Shown here piece by piece: positions 13,149 to 25,800 of a DNA stretch of 64,000 bases. Made by a program: the position numbers and the translations under genes. The number at the start of each line of letters is the position of its first letter. Position 1 is the stretch's first letter. This DNA is from Perognathus longimembris pacificus (Eukaryota > Chordata > Mammalia > Rodentia > Heteromyidae): contig NC_063167.1 of assembly GCF_023159225.1 (NCBI RefSeq), positions 9,579,734 to 9,643,733 on the forward strand, written 5' to 3'. A model generated the notes under the pieces. It searched no databases and was not told the origin of the DNA. It saw only the letters and a list, made by a program, of their open reading frames with translations.

Positions 13149-13354
13149 TTTTTTTTTTTTGCCAGTCCTGGGCCTTGGACTCCGGGCCTGAGCACTGTCC
13201 CTGGCTTCTTCCCGCTCAAGGCTAGCACTCCGCCACTTGAGCCACAGCGCCGCTTCTGGCCGTTTTTCTGTATATGTGGTGCTGGGGAATTGAACCTAGG
13301 GCCTCGTGTATCCGAGGCAGGCACTCTTGCCACTAGGCTATATTCCCAGCCCCT
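13149..13354 (-). mobile_element. Dimeric ID-type SINE
   Basis: Young copy with the CCCGCTCAAGG and GCCTCGTGTATCCGAGG variants. Target-site duplication CTCCTTGATAGGTTTTT. Confidence 0.9.
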
Positions 13355-13550
13355 CCTTGATAGGTTTTTATAAGCATGTTCCCGGTTGGTTTCATGGGAT
13401 CATCTGTGTTGACCTCTACAGTAGCGGGGACTACAGGCAGACCAACTCCATGTGGCACAGATTTAAATTGTGTTCCTTACAATGTCCTTACCATTTAAAA
13501 CCTACTCTAACTGGACATAGGTGGCTGAATGCCTATAATCCTAGCTACTT

Positions 13551-13757
13551 TTTTTTTGGGGGGGGGGTGCAGTCCTGGGCCTTGAACTCAGGGCCTGAGC
13601 ACTGTCCCTGGCTTCTTTTTGCTCAAGGCTAGCTCTCAGCCACTTGAGCCATAGCGCCACTTCTGGCCGTTTTCTATATATGTGGTACTGGGGAATCGAA
13701 CCCAGGCTTCATGTATACGAGGCAAGCACTCTTGCTGCTAGGCCATATTCCCAACCA
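13551..13757 (-). mobile_element. Dimeric ID-type SINE nested in an older SINE
   Basis: It interrupts an older + SINE whose head is at 13508-13550 and whose continuation (CTTATGAGGCTGAGATCTG) resumes at 13768. A short T/G run (GGGGGGGGG) sits at the tail. Confidence 0.85.
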
Positions 13758-13910
13758 GTTCTAGCTTACTTATGAGGCTGAGATCTGAGGATCATGGTTT
13801 AAAGCCGGCCTGGGCAGTATTGTCTGTGAGACTTTTTCTTTTGGTCATGGGGCTTGAACAGTATTCCAGCCGGAATACATGTCTATTTGCTTGAATTCAT
13901 AGCTCCACAG

Positions 13911-13999
13911 CTCTGTGTGTGTTCTTGTGTGTGTGTTCTCGTGTGTGTGTTCTCGTGTGTGTGTGTGTGTGTGTTCTCGTGTGTGTGTGTTCTCGTGTG
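13911..13999. repeat. GT microsatellite with TTCTC interruptions
   Basis: Blocks of (GT)4-9 separated by regular TTCTC(G/T) interruptions, giving compound units within an older SINE. Confidence 0.85.
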
Positions 14000-15299
14000 A
14001 GTTCTGGGGCTTGTACCCAGGGCTGGGTGCTGTCCCTGAGCTTTTGTGCTTGAGCCACTGTTTCACTTCCAGCTTTTTGTTGGTTACTTAGAGTTAACAG
14101 TCTCACAGACTTTGCTTCCTAAGCTGGCTTTGAAATGAGCCTTGGATCTTAGCTTCCTGAGTAGCTAGGATTATAGGTATGAGCCACTGGAACCTGACTC
14201 TTATCTCAAGTCCTCATTTGTTTGCTGGGTTGAAGATGTAGCTTAGTGGCAGGTCAAGCACTTGCCTGAGATTCTGGTTTAGGTCCTTAGCACCAAAAAC
14301 AGAAACAAAACAATGTCAGCTTTAATTGTAGTTTTAACTCCTTCCTTTTGGTTCTTACGGACATAGCTTTATTTCCTTACATTTCAAAGTACAGAAAGTG
14401 AAAGTTCTGGCAATAACCTCATAAAGTTTCCATCTTTAACATGCTAAGGTTAAATGAATATGTGGGTAAGCTCTTAGTTTTCTAAAAATAGCTTTAGTTT
14501 TTATGTAGGAAACCACAGTATATTTATTTTTGAAAAGAAAAAACAGCAACAGAGTTTTGTCTACTAAGGCATAGACTGATTTGTCTGGATGTTTTAGTGG
14601 TTGTCTTGGATATGAAATTTGTAGTCTTAGTACAAATGACAAAAACTACCATGAGCCATTTCCTCTAGCTTATGTGGGTAAAATAGATTATCCACGAGAG
14701 TTATTTGCTTGAGACATGAGCCTGCCATCCCAGGGAAGAAAGTATGAAACAACATTTCGCAAAGATAGCAGCATCTGCTACTAATCTACTTGAAAAGCTG
14801 TAAATAAACTAAAAATTATAGTAGCCTTGTACAGCCAATACTAGAGCAGAGAATTTTATGTTCCTCACAGTTCATAGATATATTAGCATGATAAAAATGT
14901 ATCCCTCACAGCCAGGCGTCAGTGGTTCATGCCTGTTATCCTAGCTCATCAGGAAGCTGAGCATTATGGCTTGAAGCCTTGGCAGGAAAGTTCCTGAAAC
15001 TATGATTTTTAATTAACCACCAAGAAACTGGAAGTGGAGTTGTGGCATAGGTGTTAAGAGTATTAGCCTTGACCAAAAAAGCTCTGGGACCGTGCCTAAA
15101 CCCTGAGATAAAGCCCTAGGATTGGCACACGCATACACACACCTCTCTCTTTCAATTTAATTTGACATTGTAGATAAATAATTTTTTTCTTCCCTTTCAA
15201 AGATTTTATTAAGTTGAAGAGAGTCATAACTTTAACTATCACCTCCCACATCATCTGCTGACAAGTCTAACTCTAACAAGACTCAAGTAAATATTATGG

Positions 15300-15340
15300 T
15301 GTGTATGCGTGCGTGCGTGCGTGCGCGTGTGTGTGCGTGC
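15300..15340. repeat. (TGCG)n/(GT)n microsatellite
   Basis: GTGTGTATGCGTGCGTGCG then CGCGTGTGTGTGCGTGC: alternating purine-pyrimidine throughout. Confidence 0.8.
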
Positions 15341-15590
15341 ATCCTGGGGCTTGAACTCTGGGTCTGGCTGCTGTTCCTGAGCTTTTTTGCTCAAGGCTAG
15401 TAGTCTAGCACTGGCTTTGAACTTCTGTCCTAAGAGCTCAGCTTCTTGAGAAGCTTTAAAAAACAAGAACAACAACAACAAAACAGAAAAACCCAGACAT
15501 GAGTCACCAGTACACAGTCCTCAAGTAAATTATACTTTTTCATTAGAGCTTCAAAGACTTCTTCTTCTTCTTCTTTTTCTTTTCTTTTCT

Positions 15591-15748
15591 TTTTTTTTGC
15601 CAGTCCTGGGGCTTGGACTCAGGGCCTGAGCACTGTCCCTGGCTTCTTTTTGCTCAAGGCTAGCACTCTGCCACCTGAGCCACAGCGCCACTTCTGGCCG
15701 TTTTCTGTATATGTGATGCTGAAGAATCAAACCTAAGGCTTTATCAGC
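15591..15748 (-). mobile_element. Dimeric ID-type SINE, truncated head
   Basis: The second unit is intact, but the ID head stops at CCTAAGGCTTTATCAGCC, so it is shorter than its relatives. Confidence 0.8.
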
Positions 15749-16013
15749 CAAAGAAAGAAAAAGAAACAACACTTGTATTTGGTGACATATGTTAAAAGAA
15801 TGCGTGTATTTGTGTGCGCACACACTGATTCTGGCCACTCCGCTTACAGCTGTGTTCTATTACTTTAGCCGTGCCTCTTATTCAAGAATGTTAATTTTGC
15901 TTTAGCGTTCTCAGGCTAAGGTTTACGGTTGTACTACCTCTGAAGATTAACTAGGATAGATGGGGAGGGAGATGTGAGGCTTTTACAAATCTCAGTCTTA
16001 AAAGTTTAGACGG

Positions 16014-16228
16014 GGGCTGGGGATATAGCCTAGTGGCAAGAGTGCCTGCCTCGGATACACGAGGCCCTAGGTTCGATTCCCCAGCACCACATATACAGAA
16101 AACGGCCAGAAGCGGCGCTGTGGCTCAAGTGGCAGAGTGCTAGCCTTGAGCGGGAAGAAGCCAGGGACAGTGCTCAGGCCCTGAGTCCAAGGCCCACGAC
16201 TGGCAAAAAAAAAAAAAAAAAAAAAAAA
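16014..16228 (+). mobile_element. Dimeric ID-type SINE
   Basis: GGGGCTGGGGATATAGCCTA to a 24-base A tail. Target-site duplication AAAGTTTAGACGGG at 16001 and 16226. It ends about 110 bp before SPEN exon 4. Confidence 0.9.
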
Positions 16229-16341
16229 GTTTAGACGGGTTAATGACTGCTACTGTTAACTTTAAGAAGTTTCACATGCTACTCATTTTCTGTTCATTTT
16301 TACACTCACATTTGTGGGGATATTATTTTTGCTGTGTGCAG

Positions 16342-16502
16342 CAGTGATTCCAGCAGCAGTTCAAGTGACGACTCTCCAGCTCGATCTGTTCAGTCTGCGG
16401 CAGTCCCCGCACCCACTTCCCAATTGCTTTCGTCTCTTGAAAAAGATGAACCTCGTAAAAGTTTTGGGATCAAAGTTCAGAATCTGCCAGTACGCTCTAC
16501 AG
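16342..16502 (+). CDS. SPEN: SPEN exon 4: Ser-rich segment and start of RRM2
   Basis: The exon encodes the end of the Ser/Asp-rich stretch (DDSPARSVQSA) and then LEKDEPRKSFGIKVQNLPVRS, the first beta strand of RRM2 with its RNP2-like IKVQNL. The donor is GTATAA at 16503. The acceptor is a tandem CAGCAG, so the exon may start at 16342 or 16345. Either choice keeps frame and differs by one residue in the Ser run. It ends in phase 1 (the G of an Asp codon), matching exon 5. Confidence 0.95.
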
Positions 16503-19500
16503 GTATAATTTGATGTGACTATACTCTCTCTTAGTTGCTATTGAGGAGTGAGGTGGACTGGGCAGCTTGGCTTTTATACACTGCAGTAAAAAGTATTCCT
16601 TTTGTGTCTCGTTGATATTTAAAATGTGTAAGAACAAACAAGTAATTATTATAAGTAAATAGTTTAATTTCTAGTATGTTAGCCTTGGACTATGTAGAGA
16701 TTGCATGGTGAATTGAAATTTCATACATAATGTACACAGATACATATACCTACATGCTTGTGGTATGATAGATGACATACAAAGAAAGCATGGCTTACTG
16801 GTGGCTGGTGGCTCGTACCTGCAATCCTCGCCACTCTGGAAGCTACCAGCCCAGAGGTAATGTTTTAGCACTAACAGAACTTAGAACAAATACCAGGTTA
16901 GCTCTGTGGCTCAACTGGTAGAATGCTAGCCTTGACGAAAAGGGAGCTCAGAGACAGTGCTCAGCCCAGAAGCTCTAGGAATTCCACAAAGCAAACACCA
17001 GGCCAGAGATTTAGTTGCTTGTTTATTGAGTTGTAATTACACTGGAAAAACTAACTTGTCTTTGGGAATTTAGATACAAGCCTTAAAGATGGCCTTTTCC
17101 ATGAATTTAAGAAGTTTGGCAAGGTGACTTCAGTACAGATACATGGAACTTCAGAAGAGAGGTACGGACTTGTATTCTTTCGGCAGCAAGAGGACCAAGA
17201 AAAAGCACTGACTGCGTCAAAGGGAAAGCTTTTCTTTGGAATGCAGATTGAAGTAACTGCATGGATAGGGCCAGGTAAGAGACAAGCTGAATTGTAATTA
17301 CAAATTCATTGTCCGCTTATGAGAGCACAGCATATTTACCCTGAGTGTAGACACTTTGATAGCTCTACTCATTGACATAATTCTAGTGTATTTGTTTTGA
17401 AAGAGTAGTATATTTATTGTTTACCTTAATAAAAAACACTGTTGGGTAAAGAGGGTAGTGCCTTTTCTATTTCTATAGTAGAGGAATGCTGACCTTTTTT
17501 TTTTTTTTTTTTTTTTTTTGCCAGTCCTGGGCCTTGGACTCAGGGCCTGAGCACTGTCCCTGGCTTCTTCCCGCTCAAGGCTAGCACTCTGCCACTTGAG
17601 CCACAGCGCCGCTTCTGGCCGTTTTCTGTATATGTGGTGCTGGGGAATCGAACCTAGGGCCTCGTGTATCCGAGGCAGGCACTCTTGCCACTAGGCTATA
17701 TCCCCAGCCCAGGAATGCTGACCTTTAAGAGTCAAAGATGGTACTTTAGACCATTGTTGGAAGCAACTTCCTAGAAAGGTTGAAATGATTGATTTAGGAG
17801 AATGACAGAATTACCTTGAGTCAGGAAGCCAGGTTACCTGCTAATCTGCGGCGAGGGGTTCATTAGATAGTTTTATTTCCATTATTAACAGCACAAATTG
17901 GATCCGTTATTCTAGGTGACAGAACAGAAATATATTTCCAATATAATTGGATCTGTTATTCTAGGTGACACCTGTATTTCTAGGTGGCTTTGAAATATAG
18001 TAACAGAAGCTGGACTAAGTCTCATGGGCATGACTCACTGAGAAGTTCAAGGAATATTTTACAAGCTTGAAGCTATAAAACTTAGTGTAAGAAGTCTCGG
18101 ACATGGTGTCTGGTCAGTGTTTCTCTAGTTTCAGAAAACCCATATTGCTTGTTTAAAAATGGACTCTGAGGGGCTGGGGATATGGCCTAGTGGCAAGAGT
18201 GCTTGTCTCATATACATGAGGCCCTGGGTTCAATTCCCCAGCACCACATATGCAGAAAATGGCCAGAAGCGGCGCTGTGGCTCAAGTGGCAGAGTGCTAG
18301 CCTTGAGCAAAAAGAAGCCAGGGACAGTGCTCAGGCCCTGAGTCCAAGCCCCAGGACTGGCCAAAAAAAAAAAAAAAAGGACTCTGAGCCTACATGAATT
18401 AATGAACTCATAATTTAAAACACCCATTTGAGAGTCTCTGATTTAACGTGACACGTCAGTAAATTAATATAGATATTAAAATTCTAAAGTCACTTTGTGA
18501 ATCTGATAGAGATTTCTTTGGTGCTAGTTCTGGGGCATGATTGGGGGTCTGGTAATTGCCCCAGAGCTCTTCTGAATTCAAGGCTAGCACTCTACCACTT
18601 GAGCTACAGGTCCACTTCTGGCTTTTTTGAGAAGTTTATTGGGCTGGTTTCAAACCCAGGCAGAATTCAGTTCATGAGACTCCTTTTTGCTTGACTCACC
18701 ACAGCTGTGATTTAAAAAAAAACAAAACAACAACAACACAAAAAACCTAAAGTAGATGGTTTACTGTCTGGACCTGTACCTAGGCAGAAACAGATACCCT
18801 TCTCTCAAAAATAACCTGTACAGCTGGGCGTGGGGGACTCATACCTAGCACCCTAGCAACTCAGGAGGCTGAGATCTGTGGGTCATGGTTCAAAGCCAGG
18901 TGGGGCAGGAAAGTTTGTGAGACTCTTATCTTCAGTTAACCAGCAAAAAGCTGGAAGTAGAGTTGTTGCTCATGTGATAGACGCTAGCCTTGGGTCAGGG
19001 TCACTCAGAAACAGCACTCAGGCTGAGAACCAGCACATACACACATAAAATAACCAGTACAAAAAAGAGTTGGAGGCATGATTCAGTGGTAGAGTTATTC
19101 TCTGCTAAGCATGAGGCTCCAAGTTCAAACTCCAGTACTCCAAAGTAAATCAATCAGTCAAAATAAATAAAACGAAATAAGTAAATGTCACCTTCAGGCT
19201 GGGATGTGGTTTAAATAAGGCAGAATGCTTTCCTAGGAAAAGAAAAGCCTTGCATTAAAGTTGAACATATTGAGATGTCATTCAGTGTCAAGTTCATTTT
19301 CTTTTCTTCAAATTAAAAAAGAAATGGGGCTGGGACTGTGCTTGCCTAGAATGAACGCATAAAGCCCTGTGTTCAGTTCCTCAGTACCATATAAACAGAA
19401 AGACCCAGAAGTGGTGCTGTGGCTCATGTGGTAGAACACTATACTAGTCTTGAGCACAGAGAGGCTCAGGGACAGTGCCCAGGCCCTGAGTTCAAGCCCC

Positions 19501-19857
19501 AGGTCTGTCAAAAAAAGAAAAAAAAGCATTTATTAGTTGTATAAAGGGAGCTTCATTGTGACATTTACATACGTACACATATACATTCGTACAATATGGA
19601 ACATGGTCATTAAACGCAGGACTCATGCTTGTGGCAAGTTTGCTACCATTTGAGCCACTTCCTCAGGCCCTCAAGTCCATTTTTTTTATGGTAAAGGATA
19701 TTTTTCAGTTAATAAGGAAGCCACTCTTCCAAAGGTGGTTTACAGTCTTCAGTTTGTGGAAGTGTTTGTTAAATCCCATTATTTCAGAGGTTATGTTTTT
19801 CTACTCTTTCCCCAAAGAATGAGTAAAATCTAACTTAGAGCTCTCTCTCTCTCTCGC

Positions 19858-19893
<36 letters not shown>

Positions 19894-22800
19894 CAAGTTA
19901 GTGCTCTCATTCTCTCTTTCCTCTCCCCCCTCTGTCTCTCCTATCTCCCCCTTTCTCTTCTCTTTCTCTCTCATCTAGATAAGGTCTTGCTGTGTAGCCT
20001 AGGCTGACCTTTAGAATTCATAGTCCTTCTGCCTCAGCCTCTTGGGTACATACCATCATACCTGGTGTGAAATTGAGTTTGTCAACAGATTTTACAGATA
20101 ATGTAAGTATACCTTGCAGCTCCATTCTCTGTTTATTCTTTCCCATGCCGCTTGCAGAAACAGAAAGTGAAAATGAATTTCGCCCTTTGGATGAAAGGAT
20201 AGATGAGTTTCACCCCAAAGCAACAAGAACTTTGTTCATTGGCAACCTTGAGAAAACCACTACTTACCATGACCTTCGCAACATCTTCCAGCGCTTTGGA
20301 GAAATTGTGGTATGTTGCTCTGATAACAGTATTCTGGATCTTTTTCAAGGAATATAAAGCATAGGAAAGACATTTATTGCTGTAATCTCTCCCTCTCTCC
20401 CTCTCTCCCTCTTTCCCTCCTTCCCTCCCTCCCTCCCGAGGACTGAACCTGACCCTGAGTGAAAAAAGCTAAGGGATAGTGCCCAGTTCTTGAGTTGAAG
20501 CCCTAGGATGTACGTGTGTGTACACACACACGGTTCTTAGATAGTCATGTAAGTTTTCTGTTTGAGGACCATTATTTTATCATGTTGAGAATTGCTGTTA
20601 ACTGTTAGTATTTTATTTATGTTTTGAGACTGGGGTTTGTGTTAATTAGGTAGGTCTCAAAACTCCTAGGCTCAAGTGATCGTATCTTTCTGAAACGCTG
20701 GGCCCTACAAGTGGGTGGGTGACATTGCAGCTGGCAAGGAATTTGAAATGCATTTTAAATGACAAATGCTAGGAAAAATAGTCTGTTGGTTATGGCCCAC
20801 AGATGATGGTAAAGCTAGAAGAACAGTATTCTTCACCATTATCGCGCATGCATGCGCGTGCGCGTGTATATGTATGCATGTGCGCGTGCGCGCACTTGAA
20901 TTTCAGGGCTTGCATGATGTCCCTTGAGTTTCTCTTTTTTTTTTCTTTTCTTTTCTTTTCTTTCCTCCCCTTCCCCTTCCCCTTCCCCTTCCCCTTCCCC
21001 TTCCCCTTCCCCTTCCCCTTCCCCTTCCCCTTCCCCTTCCCCCTTCCCCTTCCCCCTTCCCCTTCCCCCTTTCCCCCTTCCCCTTCCCCTTCCCCCTTCC
21101 CCCTTCCCCCTTCCCCCTTCCCCCTTCCCCCTTCCCCTTCCCCTTTCCATTCTCTCTCTCTCTCTTTTTTTTTTTGGTTGGTTGGTCATGGGGCTTGAAC
21201 TCAGGGCCTGGGTGCTGTCCCTGAGCTCTTTTGTTCAAGGTTAGTGCACTACCACAGCTCAATTTCCAATTTTTGAGTGGTTAATTGGAGATAAGAGTCT
21301 CACAGACTTTCCTGCATGGGCTGGCTTTGAACCATGATCCTTAGATCTCAGCCCTCTCAGTAGCTAGAATTACAGGTATGAATCACCTGCACCTGGCTGA
21401 GATTTCATGTTTTAACTAAACCACTTTTTGAAAATGCATTTTTTAATTTTTTTATTGCTAATGTTTTTCTCAGTAAATCTTGAAAGGTCTTAATTCTTAA
21501 AAGGATGTGTGTGTGTGTGTGCGCGCGCGCATGTGCGTGTGTGCGTGCGCGCGCGCGCGTGCCTGTCCTGGGGCTTGAACTCAAGGCCTGGGCACTATCC
21601 ATGAGTTTCTTTTTGCTCAAGGCTAGCACTCTACCTCTTGAGCCCCAGCTCCAGGTTAGTGCTCTTCCACAGGTTGACTTCCAGCTTTTTTGGAAGATTG
21701 TTGGAGATAAGATTCTCACAGACTTTCTTGTCTGCGTTGGATTCGAACCATGATTCTCAGATCTCGGCCTCCTGAGTAGCTAGGATTACAGGAGTAAGCC
21801 ATTGGCACCCGGCCCCTAGTAAAGGTTTCTGAAGGGAATTGTTGGGATTATTACTAATTGACTGTCTTTCTTTCTTTCTTTTTTTTTTTTTTTGCCAGTC
21901 CTGGACCTTGGACTCAGGGCCTGAGCACTGTCCCTGGCTTCCTTTTGCTCAAGGCTAGCACTCTGCCACTTGAGCCATAGCGCCACTTCTGGCCGTTTTC
22001 TATATATGTGGTGCTGGGGAATTGAACCCAGGGCTTTATGTATAGGAGGCAAGCACTCTTGCCACTAGGCCATATCCCCAGCCCTGACTGTCTTTCTTAA
22101 TTACCATAAATTCTCTGTAATTTTGATATTATGAATGTAAGTTTTAATTTTGAGCTGTAGTGCAGTTGCTTTTCTGCAAGAAGCTTTGGGATGGGTTTCA
22201 TGGTTTGTGAACTAGATGAGTGTAGAAAACATAACTTTTTGGAGAAATGAGTACTCTGTACAGACCTGGCTTATTCTGATTTTTTCTTATTAGCATATTA
22301 CTAAGTAGTATTGATGGGCTTTTTTAAGGATATTGATATTAAGAAAGTAAATGGAGTTCCTCAGTATGCGTTCCTGCAGTACTGTGATATCGCCAGTGTT
22401 TGCAAAGCTATTAAGAAGATGGATGGAGAATACCTTGGAAATAATCGCCTCAAGGTAAATGTATTTATATTGTGCTGTTGGGATTTGTTTTGTTTTTAAG
22501 ATTTGGAGATTTTGTGCCTTATCTGAATTTTCAAGGGTTAATAGTTTTAGATAACCACTGCATTCTCATCCCATGTGACTAGTGCTACCCATACATAGTT
22601 AGCCAGGCAGGTGGCACTCCTGTTTCATTTTATTTGGGTGGTTTTCACTTAGGATGTTGATTTGGGGAGTTAAGGGTGTGGCTCAGTAGTACTGAGGGCT
22701 GATTAGCATGTGTGTGAAGGTCTGGGTTCTCTCTCTCACACACATATACACACTGGTAATTGATAAGATAGTTGAACAGTAATTTTAAGTCTACTAATAG

Positions 22801-25800
22801 AAATTTCTCTTTTTATATTCAGCTGGGTTTTGGAAAGAGCATGCCTACAAACTGCGTATGGCTAGATGGGCTTTCTTCAAATGTGTCAGATCAGTATTTA
22901 ACACGACATTTCTGCCGATATGGACCTGTGGTGAAGGTAGGTGGGTGTGGTTGTCATGTGGCCCTTTCTTGCTCCAACTCCCTTGGTGTTCTCTCCTTTC
23001 AGTCCCAGTTTCTAGAGCTGCCTTTTTTCCTTGTGTTTAGTACCTTGTATCTTAAAGCCTTTGTGTTTTGTCTGTGCAGGCATTTATATCTGTAACTGAG
23101 GATTTGGAAAAGTATTTGCAAGGGCTGGGTGATATATCAGTGATAGAGTGTGTGCCTTGCATGTGCAAAACCTTAGGTTCAGTCCCCAGCACTGCGGAAA
23201 GGAAACGGGGCGCAGGGAGAAACACTTATTATGAACTAGCTAAGACTTTGGGGGATTTTTTTTTTTTTTTTGGCCAGTCCTGTGGCTTAAATTCAGGGCC
23301 TGAGCACTGTCCCTGAGCTTCTTTTTGCTCAAGGCTAGCACTCTACCACTTGAACCACAGCACTTTTCTATATATGTGGTGCTGAGAATCGAATCCAGGG
23401 CTTCATGTATTCAAGGCAAGCACTCTATCACTAGGCCATATTCCTCACCCTTGAAAATTGTGAAATTACTCCAAAGTTAAATAAAATGTTTCTTTAGAGT
23501 TCTCCCCCTTGCCCCCTGGTGCCCATAACTAGGGCTTGAACTCAGGAACTAGATGGTATCCTTGACCTTTTTTTGTTCAAGGCTAGTGTGTAGCCTTAGC
23601 TCCACATTTGGTATTTCAATAGTTAAATGGAGATATGATTCTCATGGACTCAACTGGCCTGAGCTGGCTTTGAACTGTAGTCCTCAGATCTCAGCTTCCT
23701 AAGTCACTAGGATTACAGTCGGGAGCCACTGGACATTTTTTTTGTTTTGTTTTGTTTTGCCAGTCCTGGGCCTTGGACTCAGGGCCTGAGCACTGTCCCT
23801 GGCTTCTTTTTGCTCAAGGCTAGCACTCTGCCACTTGAGCCGCAGCGCCACTTCTGGCCATTTTCTGTATATGTGGTGCTGGGGAATCGAACCGAGGGCT
23901 TCATGTATACGAGGCAAGCACTCTTGCCACTAGGCCATATCCCCAGCCCCACCACTGGATATTTGGCTTTCACCATTTTTCTTTCTGGGGACATGGGGCT
24001 TGAGCTCAGGATCTGAACTCTGTCCCTGAGGCTCTTTTGCTCAAGACTAGTGCTCTACCACTTCAAGCTACAGTGTGACTTTTAGCTTTTGAGTGATTAA
24101 TTGGAGATAAGAGTGTCACAGGGACTTTTCTGCTTGGGCTGGCTTTGAACTGCTATCCTCAGATCTCAGCCTCTTGAGTAGCTAGCTAGGATTACTGATG
24201 TGAGCCACTGGCGTCCAGCTCATCCTTTTTTTTTTTTTTTTTGCCAGTCCTTGGGCTTGAACTCAGGGCCTGAGCTGTCCCTGGCTTCTTTTTGTTCAAA
24301 GCTAGCAGCACTCTATCACTTGAGCCACAGTGCCACTTCTGGCCTTTTCTGTTTATGTGGTGCTGAGGAATCGAACCCAGGGCTTCATACATGCTAGGCA
24401 AGCACTCTACTGCTAAGCCACATTCCCAGCCCTCCTCCTTTCTTTTTGAGGCAGGATCTTGCTATATATTTAATGAGGTTGGCTGGCCCATAACTAAGTT
24501 CTGGGAATTTGTAAGCCTCCCAAGTGGTGAGATTAAAGGCATGAGCTACGGTGGCTTTTTTTTTCTTTTTGAGTAAAAATTAGAAAACAGCCCAGTGGTA
24601 GTGGCATGCACATGCCTGTAATCCTAGCTACTTAGGAGACTGAGATCTGAAGATCCCAGTTCCAAGTCAATCTAGGAATACAGATCTGGGAGTCTGTTAT
24701 CTCCAGTTATATAACCAGCAACTAGAAATGGAGACTTAAGTCAAATGTGTCTCAAGTGGTTGAGTGCAGCCTTGAGACAAAAAAGCTAGCAAGAAAGAGT
24801 TCAAGGCCCTGAGTTCAAGCCCCAGTGTAGGCACATACAAAATTATAAAAAAAAATCAATTTACTTAAATACAGTACAGTAGTAGTCAGTCAATATGGAA
24901 ATCAAAGTAAAATACAGAAACAAAATAGAGGTATAACATACCTCAAGTCACAATATTTATGATTTGAAGTGAGCCCTTAACATTGTATTGTGTGTTTATT
25001 ACATTGTGTTTCATCAGGAGAAGCCTGAAAACATGTTTAAGACAAAATGTACATCATGATTTTTCCTGGCAGCATTCTTGGGATTTAGGGTATCATTGGG
25101 ACTGACACTAAGTCCAGCGGATGAGGATCTTCACTGGTTTTTTGTTGTTTTTTTTACAGGTGGTATTTGACCGCTTAAAAGGCATGGCCCTGGTTCTGTA
25201 CAATGAGATTGAATATGCACAAGCAGCTGTAAAAGAGACCAAGGGGAGGAAAATCGGTGGGAATAAAATTAAGGTGTGCAGAATGAGTTTAGATGCAAAA
25301 CAAAATTATATTAAAATCTCATTCTATGAATAACTGGTATTTGGGCTGGGATGTAGCTCCAGTGGCTAAGCGCTTGCCTAGCAAGTGCAATGTCCTGGGA
25401 TTGATTCCCAGTACCAAAAAAGAATAGACAACAACAACAAAAAACTATACAGTTAAAAAAAAGACCCAAACAAAAAAAAACCCTGGCATTTGTAGGTGGC
25501 CAGCAAAGAGTGATTTACAGAATGTGATTTATATTCCCTTGGCTTTAGAGGGATACTGAGATTTTTATGCTTGACTGTTTGTGGGCACAGCTACTTTTCA
25601 TAATGTTATCTCATTCAGACAAGCCTCTTCTCATTTCCTTGGATCCCTGAGTCAGTGCAAGCCCACTTATCAGTCTCTGAGTATCTGCACACCAGGGGTA
25701 TGGAGTCAGTAGTCAGATTTTTGAAGGACCTGTCTTCTCTCCTCCTCAAGAGTAGGTAGCCATGATAAGCACTATCTGCTTATTTTGTTTTGCTTAAACG

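Larger units (their letters stand above)
1..16341 (+). other. SPEN: SPEN intron 3 (3' part): repeat-rich, no SPEN exon
   Basis: Besides the dimeric SINEs listed separately, it holds many older SINEs. The + copies with 'tgcctgtaatcctagctact' heads lie near 1-175, 270-440, 9126-9350, 12228-12470, 12755-12990 and 14910-15130. The - copies ending in 'cagcctcctgagtagc' lie near 1725-1860, 2185-2420, 3755-3990, 4290-4505, 5205-5465, 5970-6205, 6247-6485, 8675-8825, 10020-10240, 10770-11010, 11860-12065 and 13830-14195. An L1 3'-end-like A/T-rich piece sits at 5468-5650. Stretches with nothing recognisable are 2700-3740, 7550-8160, 8860-9120, 9720-10000, 11010-11530, 14300-14900 and 15780-16010. The retrocopy, MER5-like element and microsatellites are separate entries. 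Confidence 0.8.
17275..20157 (+). other. SPEN: SPEN intron 5
   Basis: It contains three dimeric SINEs (listed), an older - SINE at 18520-18710, an older + SINE at 18825-19040, an ID-like monomer at 19065-19145, a CT-rich microsatellite at 19837-19970 and an antisense B1-type piece at 19975-20066. 17710-18170 and 19560-19830 look unique apart from a short tandem duplication at 17896-17969. Confidence 0.75.
20310..22328 (+). other. SPEN: SPEN intron 6: microsatellite-rich
   Basis: Two alternating purine-pyrimidine tracts, a ~190-bp pyrimidine hexanucleotide array, an old antisense B1-type piece near 20620-20710, two - strand older SINEs (21176-21400 and 21566-21815) and one dimeric SINE. 22090-22328 is unique. 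Confidence 0.75.
22937..25159 (+). other. SPEN: SPEN intron 8
   Basis: It holds an ID monomer at 23123-23205, three dimeric SINEs (listed), older - SINEs at 23515-23725 and 23985-24220, an antisense B1-type piece at 24436-24548 and an older + SINE at 24590-24850. 24850-25150 is unique. Confidence 0.75.

Noticed and set aside
20803..21262. Open frames of Pro/Phe/Ser or Gly/Arg/Glu repeats near 21 kb
   Set aside because: Translation of the CCCCTT hexamer array in an intron. No splice sites and no conservation expected.
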